Program-made: the position numbers and the translations under genes
In this document: positions 47,921 through 59,500 of the stretch, piece after piece
How the letters are laid out: each line of letters begins with the position of its first letter
How positions within the stretch are numbered: the stretch's first letter is position 1
DNA from: Gamsiella multidivaricata
Taxonomy: Eukaryota > Mortierellomycota > Mortierellomycetes > Mortierellales > Mortierellaceae
DNA length: 64,000 nt
Direction: 5' to 3'
NCBI RefSeq assembly: GCF_025024155.1
Contig: NW_026251710.1
Location: 620,001-684,000 of the forward strand
The notes under the pieces: generated by a model
Seen by the model: the letters and a program-made list of their open reading frames with translations, nothing else
What the model was told of the DNA's origin: nothing
The model's database searches: none

Positions 47921-49399
47921 TTAGTCCATTTCAGCGATTGTTATAGACTCTCGCGTCCGCATGGGTTCCAGTTCGCGTTCTAAGGCCTCTATACTCTGCA
48001 GTGCAATCGAAGGGTCTTGTAGGTGTAGCCCTACATATTGTCTCAGCTGAAATACTAGCCTTTGAGCGTCCTGGAAAGATTGAGCTGAAGTAGGACCACC
48101 AAGGACCACCTCTGAGGGTGGGGTGTGGTCCAGTAAAGATGTCTCGCTACATGGTTGTGAGAGGAGGACTTGGCTATGCAGCATTGGCGACGACGGCAAA
48201 GACGAAGATGTCGGAAGGGTATGCTGGAAAGGGTTCGTGGGCGGCGATATGGGTATAGAGTGAAGGAAATCCAGATGGGGGGTCGTTGATGACGGAGGCA
48301 TGGATGAAATCTGGGTTGAAGGCTGGAGAGACGTCATAAGCGACTGATTATGGGGTTGCTGTTGGGAATTGTGTACTTGCGGTGGGGGCTGATAAGGATG
48401 TCTCCGATGGCGCCGACAATCCAATGTATCTTCGTTTGAAGGCCTCTTCTGCCGCCGTTGCTGTGGATGTTGTTGTGGAGGCGGTTGCTGCTGTAATGAA
48501 CGTTGATCTGCAGTTGATACTGAAGAAGATTCTAGCGACGACCCATCTTCGACTCCATTCATAGTTGATGTCAAAGAATCGCGCGACCTCAGTAACTGTT
48601 GTATTGAGTCGTGTGCGCTATTGATGTTGGAAGGTACTGCAATCGATGGTCTCACTTCAACGGACGAAATAGTATCCTGGTCCAGGATATTCCCAATAGA
48701 GGTGCTCGGACTTGGCGCTGGCGACATTGGACTGAGTGAGGAAGACGGGAGTTTGCTGGGGATCGTGCTCGAATTGTCTGATGAAGACAACTCATCGGTC
48801 TGTGAACGAGTGCTGGCACGGCTCGATTTGAGACCATACCGCGCCTTGAACCGTGATAGCCATCCTGGACAAAACACGGTATCGTCAATATTCATCTCTT
48901 TCGCAATCCTTTTCGCCTCCCGCATCAATACTGGGCCAGTGATCGCCTCCATTAACATCTCCGATGCCGCTGCTTCGGATCCAAAACTGCCATCAGGCGC
49001 TCCCACACTCCCTGGGAACTGGCGTATTATGTTCGCTTGCTGTTGGTGCAATTGCTGCTGTGACTTGACCCACTGATAGATGGCCATCTCCAGTTTAGGA
49101 TGTCGAACAGGTCTATTCCGGACACGTGTGGACTCAATTCCTGGTATTGATAGGCCTCGAGCAAGGGTCTCTGCACTCGTTTTGAGAGAATGCGATATAG
49201 TGGGTTGGCTGATCGAAAACGAATACTTTGCCTTGAACCAGGCGGCCAGCTCTGCTTGTTTCATGCCTGGACATTCTTGCTTCTTCAAACACAGCTGGTA
49301 TCGCTGCTCATGGGTGATGCCTTTGATCGTCCGTGGACAATTCGTCGACATGGCTATATGTGTCCATCCAAATGATGAGCTATACTCATTTTCTGGCAT
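47921..49399 (-). CDS. CENP-B/Psq helix-turn-helix protein without a transposase core
   Basis: Intronless 492-codon frame. The N-terminus has a Psq-type helix-turn-helix (ITHEQRYQLCLKKQECPGMK, QAELAAWFKAKYSFSISQPT). A second CENP-B/Tc5-type DNA-binding domain follows (PKLEMAIYQWVKSQQ; ITGPVLMREAKRIAKEMNID; FCPGWLSRFKARYGLKSS). These two domains are the DNA-binding half of pogo-type transposases and of CENP-B/Abp1. The remaining about 280 residues are Ser/Pro/Gln-rich with polyglutamine, ending in a short helix (SIEALERELEPMRTRE). No DDE residues are present. An open frame of this length with two intact HTH domains suggests a domesticated transposase acting as a DNA-binding or transcription factor. 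Confidence 0.8.
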   Translation of the reverse strand: MPENEYSSSFGWTHIAMSTNCPRTIKGITHEQRYQLCLKKQECPGMKQAELAAWFKAKYSFSISQPTISHSLKTSAETLARGLSIPGIESTRVRNRPVRHPKLEMAIYQWVKSQQQLHQQQANIIRQFPGSVGAPDGSFGSEAAASEMLMEAITGPVLMREAKRIAKEMNIDDTVFCPGWLSRFKARYGLKSSRASTRSQTDELSSSDNSSTIPSKLPSSSLSPMSPAPSPSTSIGNILDQDTISSVEVRPSIAVPSNINSAHDSIQQLLRSRDSLTSTMNGVEDGSSLESSSVSTADQRSLQQQPPPQQHPQQRRQKRPSNEDTLDCRRHRRHPYQPPPQVHNSQQQPHNQSLMTSLQPSTQISSMPPSSTTPHLDFLHSIPISPPTNPFQHTLPTSSSLPSSPMLHSQVLLSQPCSETSLLDHTPPSEVVLGGPTSAQSFQDAQRLVFQLRQYVGLHLQDPSIALQSIEALERELEPMRTRESITIAEMD

Positions 49400-49506
49400 C
49401 TCGTTCTTTGCGAGAAGGATGATTAAGGGTCAAAACCTTATTTGACATTATTATGCCTTGCGATGCTGTGGAGTGCTCTTCCTCTTTCTTTGATCAATTT
49501 TCAACA

Positions 49507-50652
49507 ATGGTACTCATTTAAGGGAGTGGATGTATCAATCATAATCATGGCTCGAGGCACCCATCCATCGGTCGACATATCCATTGCATTCAATACAACG
49601 GTGCTGCATCATCATCGACATTCGACATCCAACACCACGCCCAACACTTATCAGCGATGACAAGAATCTCTTGTTTACTGATGACGCTCGATTTGAAGCG
49701 AGGAGTCAAAGGATCAGTAACAGAAGCTAAGGGGAAGCTATGCCGGATTTTATTCACCACTCTGCAATCAAAATACAAAGAAGCAGTTTGCTGGAGATCT
49801 GAATCTGATGATGTGTGCGAGATCATCAAAACTCTTTTGCGCCGATCCGTATTTAACGCTACAATCGAACTTGAGCCATTACAAGGAGTACGCCGACGAC
49901 ACTGAACGCAACATGGACTGCTCGTTAGGAAAGAGGGACAGCGGACTTTTCAAGGCGCACACCTATTACTTAATCAGTGTCTTGAGAAAGAGGTGTGATC
50001 TCTAACATCCATCTCGCCACCAACCACTTTTCATCACTCCAGGATAAGACCCCTGTCAAGCACGCCAAAGTCACCAAGGTTCTCGGTCGTACCGGCTCCC
50101 GCGGTGGTGTCACCCAGGTCAAGGTCGAGTTGCAGGAGGATCCCTCCAACCCCAGCTCTATCCGCAACGTTATCCGTAACGTCAAGGGTCCCGTCCGTGA
50201 GGGTATGTGTCTAATTTGCTCTTTCTGCTATGCTGACTCGTGGCAGGGCATGACCTTTGAGGCTTTATTGGAATATATATTTTGAATTCGACTCGTTATC
50301 GTGGATCGCCGATTTCAGCAGCATTTACAACGCTCAGCTATGGCGTGGTGGCAATCGTGTTCGGGACCGCTGTCACGCCATGGAATATTATCGTTTTCGG
50401 GATCGACGTACATCGCTAGATCGGCATCTTTCTCCTCAACAAGACCTCTGTTTCATCAGGATAATTTAGGTTGAGTGCTATCCGGGCTGACACATTTCAT
50501 GGAGTTTGTTTCAGGACACCGGCCTTCGGCTACACATCCAATAGCACAATGATCTCATCTAATCATCTGCCTTTGTTACTCTCCACTATTTTCATTTAGG
50601 CGATATCCTCTGCCTTATGGAGTCCGAGCGTGAGGCCCGTCGTCTCCGTTAA
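49507..50652 (+). CDS. RPS28: 40S ribosomal protein S28 (eS28)
   Basis: Small-subunit ribosomal protein near the mRNA exit site. The exon from 50042 reads [49 protein letters not shown]. After an intron (GAGG|GTATGT to TTTAG|GCGAT) the last exon reads [17 protein letters not shown] with TAA at 50650-50652. The initiator Met must come from a separate upstream exon. The best candidate is the ATG at 49507-49509 (context TCAACAATGG, preceded by a pyrimidine tract) with donor GTACTC, giving a first intron of about 530 bp; that join is uncertain. The loop before IRNVKGPV is several residues longer than usual. Confidence 0.85.
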
Positions 50653-50870
50653 AAAAAAAGACCGTCTAGTTCTTTTTTAAACACTCGATTTAAAAGCGAC
50701 TCTACGCAGGAATAAAGCGATCATCTCGTCCAAATTCGTCGTCATTTCGGACAGACAGTCCATTTGCTGAACCAACATGCGCCGATTTGAAAAAGTGTTG
50801 AATATACTTAACCACAGGAAAGTAGCATGGAAACACAAATCATGTGCCTTTGTCCATTTTTTATTGCTTC

Positions 50871-53367
50871 TCAGCGGTAAATGAACTTCACACGGGTGTC
50901 GGAGGCGAGGATTTCGTCCATTTGTCTTACACTGCAGCCAAACATTGTGCATAGTTCATCATAATGGTGCCCGCCATTCAATAGCCTCTCGAAGGAGTAA
51001 CAGAGAAAAGACGATCAGCGGTCATGAAGACGTACGTGCTCGAGCCTGTATGAGATGATCAAATTTCTTCGCTTACTTTTTGAGAGCTGGGGGTATTGCG
51101 ACAGAAGCTGCAGGATGCTCATTTGAGTGGTGGTTTTGATAATGCAGGCCCTGGTTATTTGGTGCCATAGAATCACCGTACGTTTTCTTTACGGAGGCCA
51201 TTGTTGATGGTGTTCCAGGTCTGCTTGTGATAGCGGTCGCATTGCCTGCTGTGGCTGAAGGCGTTGACACTGCAACTGCTGAGGCCGGACTAGTTGCGGA
51301 TGTTTCTATTGACTTAGAATTGGATGATGCGGAGTTGATGCCCAATGCGCTTGCTGGGTCGTGGTAGTCCAAGATAGGATACTTGTGCACCCTATACAGG
51401 AATCCTTTGATAACACCGAACGAGATAAATCGTCTAGGATGAGAGAAAACCATCCCTTTGGTTTAGTCGAAAGGCCTATTTAGCTTTTCAAAAAGCGCCT
51501 CCTACGTGTAGTTCTGAGGGTAGTTACCGGACATCAATGTTGTAGTCTGCAATTTGATTCTGCTCAATCCAGTCCTGTAACACAACGCCGTATTGCAGTG
51601 AACAATAAAGCGAAAAGATCTTTGCGAATGAGGGGGCGTGCATATCTATAAGGCATAAGACGAAGCTAACAATTTAGACTTTAATAATTTAAACAACACT
51701 TCAGACATAACAAAGGCGGTTATCGGCGCATTACCTGGCAATGTCACATAAGAGACGCACTCGTTCTGCAGAGCCACATCTTCCGTCAAACGCATCATCT
51801 CCAGCTTGACGGCGTAGATGTTCTTAAATTGGAATAAGTCCACCATGATGATGCATCCGTAATACCTAAAGCATGCGGACAAAAAAAAAAGTCTAGTTCA
51901 CGTTACTCAACTAACAAACGATAGCCACATATGCACAGAGATTAAATTCAAACGCTGCTGCACATACAGGAGATGTTGCATGCACATTCTTGCCAAGGCG
52001 GTTTCTACGTCGGCATACTCTGCGATTCGCTTCACAGAGTTAACGCCGTTTATATACACTGTGATCCGCTGCATTGTCATATCCCAATTGACGTCCGCGA
52101 GCGCCTCCAGATTGACAGTGGAGATTGGAACCTGGTAATCGTATACCGGCGCTGGATTTGGATATGTCGGAAATAATTTCAAGTTGATTGTGTTTGCAGA
52201 ATCTAGATACAGGAAAATCATAATGATAACGCAAATAAGATAGAGCCATTGATATTCAAGGGGTTGTACGTCATGCCAGGCTACAGGCTTACCGATAGGG
52301 ATTTGACATTCACAATAGCTGTTAAGGTCCTCGATCAATTGCTCGATCAGGTTCTGCATCCCGCTCCCGTCGGCTTGCTCTTCCGCAAGCAGAGACGACG
52401 GTGATGGCATGCCCTTCTGTGCTGTCGTCGCAGATGAAACTCCGTTTGCAGCGCTAGTGGCACTATTCGAGTTGGATACTGAATATAGTTTTGATTGTGG
52501 AAAAGGCGACGATGATGGTGGCGCCGTCAAGACCAATGTGATGCTGCTGTTGGTTATGGACGGTGGCGAGGAGACGATTCCATTGGAAGTGATCGTGCTT
52601 GTTCCCTGCTGTGTCGTTTGTGGAACTGGTATAGGTGAAGCCGATTCCATAGGCACTGAGAGGCCACTGGAGGTTAAAAAAGAGGAAGACAGCGAGGTGC
52701 CATTGATAGTTTGCGGTTGTCCTAGTGCTGTGGTGGTTCCGTTTGCATCTGTGCTAGAAAAGCTGGCAGCCGATTCTGTTACCATTTCCAGGATGCCATT
52801 GCCGCTGTTACCGTTGTTTGATTGGATCAGCTCGGTCATGGAGGTTCCAACTGCCGCGGCTTTACCTGACGCAACGTTAGCCGCATGGAAGCTATTTGCA
52901 GTTGAAGCGACTGTTGCCGGTGTCGAAGGAGCGATTGCTGGGAGAGTCGCGTTCACCAATGATCCACTGCCCATCATCGCTAGTCGTGTTTGTCGACTCA
53001 AGAACTCACTCTCCTTCTCCAACGCCTTCAAGACGCGAGCCATTTTCCTGACAACGGGCTCGTAGGAGGATGTCTCGGCGTCCTTATCAAAGACAAACGC
53101 CAAGTTAAACATGAGCGCATTCCGCTGAAACTTCTTGTGCTCGAGGTTGACGGGAAATCCAATGACCTTGCAAGTCGGGGTCGAAATGGTAACGAGCTTT
53201 GAGCACAGCTCGACCTTGGGAATAAGGTACTCGGAGATGGAGTCGAAGTCAACAAGAGGCGAAGACTTTGAAAGGATCGATCCCTCTGGTACCTCGTAGA
53301 GCACCTTTGGCCCTTGAATAGGGTGGAAGGTGCAGTAAAAGATTGAGAGTAGTCGAGGGAACCCCAT
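50871..53367 (-). CDS. NPR2: Npr2 / NPRL2, GATOR1 (SEACIT) subunit
   Basis: Subunit of the GTPase-activating complex that restrains TORC1 under amino-acid or nitrogen limitation, acting at the vacuole. MGFPRLLSIFYCTFHPIQGP starts at the ATG 53367 and matches the conserved N-terminus; an in-frame ATG at 53490 would add 41 residues and is less likely. The longin-like domain continues through KVIGFPVNLEHKKFQRNALM and FVFDKDAETSSYEPVVRKMA. A long Ser/Thr/Ala-rich insert follows, then IEQLIEDLNSYCECQIPIG, YYGCIIMVDLFQFKNIYAV and RRFISFGVIKGFLYRVHKYP. The end is the winged-helix-like block HHYDELCTMFGCSVRQMDE, with TGA at 50873-50871. The large insert is a fungal feature. Several GT-AG introns; 3' end convergent with RPS28. 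Confidence 0.92.
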
Positions 53368-53494
53368 AGTGTCCTGATGCGCGATTAACCTGGCGACCAG
53401 GTTGGATGCATCATGGTATAAGGAAGTGTTAATAGATCGATCCATGCACGTGACGAAGCATGTACACGCCGTAGATCTACCCTCCGTCATCTCC

Positions 53495-53500
53495 GACGTT
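53495..53500 (+). repeat. Left target-site duplication GACGTT
   Basis: GACGTT directly precedes the left terminal repeat (GGGATCGCG...). The same six bases directly follow the right terminal repeat at 61055-61060. Six base pairs is short for a Mutator-like element (usually 8-11). Confidence 0.65.
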
Positions 53501-53588
53501 GGGATCGCGTGAATCGGACTACGACTAGCTAAAAAAGAATGAAGGGAAATAAGGCATCATTTATTGAGCAGGTCTCTTAGTTGATGCA

Positions 53589-56373
53589 CTAAAGCCTTGG
53601 AGGAGGCCACTGCTTCTTATTCATCAGTTCGACAATCGTGCGCCCATTGTTACAGAGCTCTTGCTCTGCATCCTCAAAGTCTCTCTTCCTCTGCTCCTTC
53701 CGCCGGTGTCTTTCTTCCTCCTCCCTCCTGGCCCTCTCGTATTCGAGTTGGGTGTAAACTTTTGGGTTAAGCACTGCTAGTTGGTCTCTGAGCGAGTCTT
53801 GCTCGAAGATGCCCGTGTCATTGTTGTTGCGCATGTTATCATTGTTGATGTTGTCGTTGGAACCATCGTTGAAGTCGACTGTCCGGTCCTCGATGATATC
53901 GGCCGACACAGACGGGCGAAGAAAGCGACTGAGCCAAAGGTCATGAAACACACGCTCAGCAAGAAAAATGTGCTTGCACGGAAGGGGTTCACGCTTGGTG
54001 AAGTCGAGGCATGAACATGAGAGGAGTTGCCCGGATCTGGCGATGACAACAAGGATATAATACCTGTCTGGAGTGTCGGGGTCAAATGACTGAATGGAGA
54101 TCTACACAAGAAGGGGAAGTTAAAGTATACCCCACTGTAAGTAACATTTGGCTAAGGCAGGCGAACTTGGAACGGTGCTCGAACGCAAAATGGTTGGTGA
54201 AGCCATACCCGTAAGCGTCCATCATCGCAGGGCTGGTCTCTGTTGTAATCAATCTTGCGTTGTGCCTCGTCGAACGAAACCTTGTCTGCTTTCTGTTTCC
54301 TCTCCACGTCCCCCTTTCTCCAGGGTATGGGTTGGAAGCCTCTCTTGCTCTTGAGATATGCGAATCGAAACTCTCTATCTACTCGATCCTGCAGCAAATA
54401 AACAAGCCGATCGACACGGAGATTCCGATCGCGACCAAGATGATCGCCCTTCAAACGAGCATGCCACGACTCTATCCAATTGTTGGTCGTGACAACTTGT
54501 CCATCCTAATGAAAAATAAGAAGAAATAAATGAAACAGATATATGAGTCAACCGGTGGTAGTCGTGATGATTGACATGGAAAGAAATTGAGGTGCACTTC
54601 ACCTCCCTGTGAAATAACGCCCATTTCTCCAGTCTTCCCTCCTTATTGAACCAGTTCTTCTGAATATAATCGATCACTGACGATGCGCCCGAATAAAGCT
54701 CTTTGAACTTGGCCCAGAGTGTCTGCTGCAACTCGGGTGATCTGGCTCTGCGAACCTCGTTCAAAAGGGGCCGCATCTGCTTCCTCCGTTCTTCCTGTGT
54801 GAATGAATGCAACACTGGTACTATGTTAGGTCATCCAGAATATTGTTCAAGCATGCCGCATGGCATCAGGCCATAAGAGGGAAGAAGATACCTACCGAGA
54901 ACTTGACCAACTGTTTCTCCCAGAGCTGACCGACATGAAAATCGCAAAAGTGGATCCTTGCTTCAGGAAAAACAGTCCCAATGGCATGAGACTCGGCCTC
55001 GGCACAGTCCACCATGAATGCATCCGTTTTCAAACCACATTCGTTCTTTAGCCAGTCCAACCACCGAATGATGGGATATCTAATGTGTGCAAAGGTGCAA
55101 AAGTAAAGACATGTTCAGTCAACTGCATGAAAGAATGACGCGCCACAACGGGCATGATACAGAAACAAAGTAAATACATACCGGGATTCGGACTTGCACG
55201 CCATGAAGGCGACAGGGATTCCTTGATGGACGTCCTTGTCCTTGACGAGTAGCGTGATCAAGTACACTGAGTTGTAAATCTTGCTGCCCTCTTCGATCGG
55301 CGTGATGTCCTTTGCCGTCTTGTGAGTCGAGTCCATGCAGTAGATAGTGGTGTTTTCGGGAATGACCTGGAACGACGAAGGAAAAGGCCATGGTGAGTAA
55401 TCTCGCATGACTGAGGAGGAGCCAGTGTGTATACTCAATGTAGAGCATGTATCACATTACTTTCAACTGAAATTTTGTACACCACCCATACGCGAATCCT
55501 GTCAATGTTGCATCCTCAACAAACATGGTCTTTCCACCCTTATCCTCTATCTCTCTGAACCAAAGCTTGACGCTCTTGACAACATCCTTGTCCTTCTGAT
55601 AATCCATCCTTTTTTTTCTGTAGAGTGCTTGTCGAACATGGTCGGTGTTGATAAATAGGCTGCCAGACACAACTCCTTTGGAACGACCATCGGCCGCATC
55701 CTCCATCTACATGGTATGAACAAAGGCATCAGATGTAGAAGTTAGCAAAAGAATGAGCTGTTTAACCTGTGTCTGGAAACAGGACACAAGTTAACTCTCT
55801 TATCGCTTGCAGGCTCTGTTCATCGGGTATGACCCTGCTCGACAGAGAGCACCAATCATGACCCTCATCCACCATACACCGAATCCACTCGCGCTCGTTC
55901 CGAGCAAGAGGCAGTTGTGCGCGATCATCACCATTATTGTGCTTCCACGTGTACCTAACTACCACTTTGCCCTCCTCCCCAACGGGCTGTGCCATGAAGA
56001 TCTGTGCCATGCAGCATTGACCCACTGACTCGCGCGGGAGAGAAACAATCTTTTCCTTGCGGTGGCGACGGCAGGCAAACGTGAGTCTCCAGGAGTACAT
56101 GGCCCTTGTGCCTGCAACCTGTTCACACGTTTTGAATGGAAGTGGGGATTCCGGATCATCTTTCTGACTGTAGAAGATGGAGTACTGATTTGGCCTATGT
56201 ACCCACAGGCCAGTTTGCCGCTCTCCCGCCCACCATGTGCGAAACTCGTCGCATGTAAGAATAAATTCCTTGGTGTTGGGGTCGTTGGTTGAGAATTGCT
56301 GAGATTTGTTGTTGATCTTGGGGTCGTACTTGCGGTCGACGATCACCACGTCCTTCAACTTGAGAACAGACAT
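53589..56373 (-). CDS. Mutator-like (MULE) transposase with SWIM zinc finger
   Basis: DDE transposase, probably mobilising the element at 53501-61054. ATG 56373 starts SVLKLKDVVIVDRKYDPK, followed by a zinc-finger-like N-terminal region (TCDEFRTWWAGERQTGLW). The next exon has KTMFVEDATLTGFAYGWCTK. The catalytic domain reads TIYCMDSTHKTAKDITPIEE (first Asp), LVKDKDVHQGIPVAFMACKS, RYPIIRWLDWLKNECGLKTD, AFMVDCAEAESHAIGTVFPE (second Asp), IHFCDFHVGQLWEKQL and TTNNWIESWHARLKGDHLGR (third acid, Glu). The SWIM zinc finger follows (SCSCLDFTKREPLPCKHIFL), then a charged coiled coil and the stop at 53589. Introns are mostly GT-AG and in frame; the join between about 55800 and 55706 could not be phased. 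No stop interrupts the identified exons, so it may still be active. Confidence 0.85.
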
Positions 56374-56517
56374 TAGATGGAGCAGATGACAGATGATATG
56401 AATTAGCTTTTTTTTTTGGTCGCGTCGAGCACGTGACTCATAAAGTAAAAGGACCACCTCAAACGCGCGATTTAGTCCTTGTTTCCACATCATCCTCTTC
56501 TTGCCCCTTTGATCACA
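56374..56517. promoter_or_regulatory. Divergent promoter inside the transposon
   Basis: Only 144 bp separate the start codons of the transposase (-) and nuclease (+) genes, so both must be driven from this spacer. It holds a run of T at 56409-56418 (+ strand). No TATA box stands out. Confidence 0.5.
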
Positions 56518-59500
56518 ATGGGCGTCAAGAACGCTTGGCCTTTTGTGCGCAAGAAGGGCAATGTTCCTGATGCCCAGCCCAAAGTCTCGCCCGTCTCACC
56601 CGAGTCCAAGATCCGCATTGACGTCTGCTCCACTCACAACACCCTCATCCGGCACCTGTACGGCAGCACCACCGACCTCAACACAGCGCATCTCAAGTTG
56701 GAGTCGTATCTCAAGAAGATTGGCGACAAAGCGCGAGTGCGGTACTACATCGACGGCGAGCCAGCAGTGGAGAAGAAGCAAACGCATGCGGACCGCCACC
56801 AACGTTGACAGCATGCTCTCGTCAAGGCCGCCACCGCCATCACCAAGCTGGAGAGCCGCCTTGTCACCAAAGAGCGCATCCGCAAGCACCACATTGTTGA
56901 TGCCTACAAGAACCTCCGTCAAGCATTCCATTGGCGCCTCGAACATCGCAGCTCTTTTATCGAGTACATGAGCAACGAGGGCTATGACATTGTCCTTTGT
57001 CCAACTGAGGCCGATGTGCTTATTGCCAGCGAGTGCCAGCCCAAAGACGCAGTCGTGTCCTGCGATAGCGACTTCCTTTTCTACAAGAACATTCCTACCG
57101 TTTGGCGGCCAGTGGGACCATACAAAGCCAGGCAGTTTGTGCCGTACGAGAAGGGTGCCTTGCTCGGGGACCTCGGTCTGTCAACGACGCAGCTGACCGC
57201 TCTGGCTATCCTCAGCGGAAACGCCTATATCAACAACATTCCTTATTTGGCGATCAACACCAATGCAAAACTTATCAAGGAGGTGAGCGACAAAGTATAT
57301 TGCCGGCATCACTTTCCTCCTATCAATCACGATTATTGCGCCCGTATCACTGAACTCGATTACTCTCCTCTTTTTCCTCTCTCTCTCTCTTTCCCTTTAC
57401 AGACGAGCGCAGCATCGTGCAACAATACCTCGCTCATCCTCGCGTCATACGGCAGATAAACAAGGAGGACGGAGACTGGACCAAGCACTCGTATGCCAGT
57501 GCATTCAAGGTGTTTATCGACATGAAGCAAGTCAAGGCTGAGTCTTCACCGTCAACTGCCATTGGTAGCGGCGCCGGCCACTCCGATGCTTCGGTCACGC
57601 CTCCGTCGTACGAGTTGCTCCAGGAACGAATGATGATCTTCATGCGCGCCTTCAATGTCTCTAAAACAGAAGCCTACAAGGCCCGAGTCGCGAAAAGGTT
57701 TGAATCTTCCCTCCCCTATTTCACCAGGTCAAAATTGCAACTGAGAGAAGAAAGCTGAGGATATACCTTCACCGACCGTGCTCACTCTCCCCAACTCACA
57801 CACCCCTTTCTCGCTTGTTGTCGATAGAGCCACGGCCACAAGTGCTGGATTGGACTCAAACGCAGAGCCAAAGCCGGTCAATCCCTTTGACACGCTGGAC
57901 AAGCCGGACCCTGACAGGAGCCACCAGTATCGCCCGCGCTACAGTCCCGAAGTCCGATTTGAGCCGTCCAAGGAGCAACCAGCACCAGCCATCTCGACAC
58001 AGTACAAGCTCAAGCCTTGGAAGGAGCCACCGGAGAAGCCAAGTCTACCAGAACCAACGAAGAAGAAACCTACGGCTGCAATCAAGACCGAGATCAACGA
58101 CGACAACCGCTTTGGACGCAAGGAGATGATGGATGCCTTGTCGTTCGAGCACCCAACAGTCACTTTGGACCTTGATCGCCTATCCAGCAACGTCCACGGC
58201 GCTGTCGAGGACGACCTTATCGCCAAGACCATCGTCGAATGCATTCGTGGTGCAGTCCGGGTGGCATGGGAGACCAAGAAGCGATGCCAGATGCTCATTG
58301 GCCTGTATCTGGAGGACCTCTTCTATCCTTCATCTTCACCTGGTGCCCCTCGCCCTGCAGTGCCCGTGACTGCCATAAGCAAGGACGACCAAGGTATTCT
58401 CGACAGCCTATGCCCTCGGCTCTCGTCCAAGGAGATGAACGGCGGCGGTGACGATGTCGGCCCTGCTGGGGACGGTCAAGACGATGGATCCAATGCGCCC
58501 TTCATCCGCTCTTTCCTCTGCTTCCTGTACTCGGGTAACCTGCCTGACAAGAGTAAGATCGGTTCAGCTGTCAACACCTTCATTGGTCGTCTACAGGAGA
58601 TGGGGCATCTGGAGAAGTCACAAGGGGCCAAAGCAGACACGCTCAAGAGTGTCAAGGATTACACGCCGACTTTTGTGGTTCGATCCGTCGCATCACAGCT
58701 GTCGGCCGAGCTGAAGAGGCATTACAAGCACGGAGCCAAAAAGTTGTCGGAAAAGGTAATGCACCGTATTCGTCATTTCTTACTTTTTTTTTCATTCTTG
58801 TCATCGATGTGGACAACAAAATCGAATTGAATCGCTCGTTTTCTATGTATTACCATAGGTTCAAACGATGATCAAGAAGGGACAATTGGAAAGCGATCGA
58901 AAAGTATATTTGACATCCCAGGAACCAGCGATCCAGGTTTTTGTGCGAGCGAATGCAACAACCGGCCGGCCCTGGCGTCTTTCGCCCCTGTCGTCGGAGG
59001 AGCATGGGTATATGACATTCACCGAGATCGAGCTGGCGGCCTTTCTGCACATGAGGGACGAGCTGCACCCTATCCTCAAGAAGCTCATTGGCTGCACGGA
59101 CCAACAGCGGCAGCTCACCCAGGCGGAGCTGACGCAAGACTGGCTCTCATTCCAGGCGCCGGGCGTGTTGATCCAGCGCCTCATTACCCCCATCGACCCA
59201 AGGACCCCTGATGGCGATCGCCTGCGTGGGCGACAGAAGAAGGATGCTGGTATCGTGGCAGCCGTCAAGGTTGTCGAGCCTGACGAGATGCGTGCCCATA
59301 TCAACACACTCCGCTGTGACGGTTTCGATCCCCGAAATTACCAGGAAAAGGGCTATTTCTTGCGCGGCTCGATCAAGACGAATGGCTATGGCTTGCAGCT
59401 TCTCGCACACAAGGTCCGCGAGCTGAACTCAGTCAAGTTCAAGCGGCACAAGACCGATGTTTTGCCAGATCGTCTGCTCACCACCACCGCCGGCACGAAT

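Noticed and set aside
49680..49905. Possible C/D-box snoRNA in the RPS28 intron
   Set aside because: TGATGA motifs occur, but the C box first base is C rather than A/G, and no paired terminal stem with a properly spaced CTGA was found.
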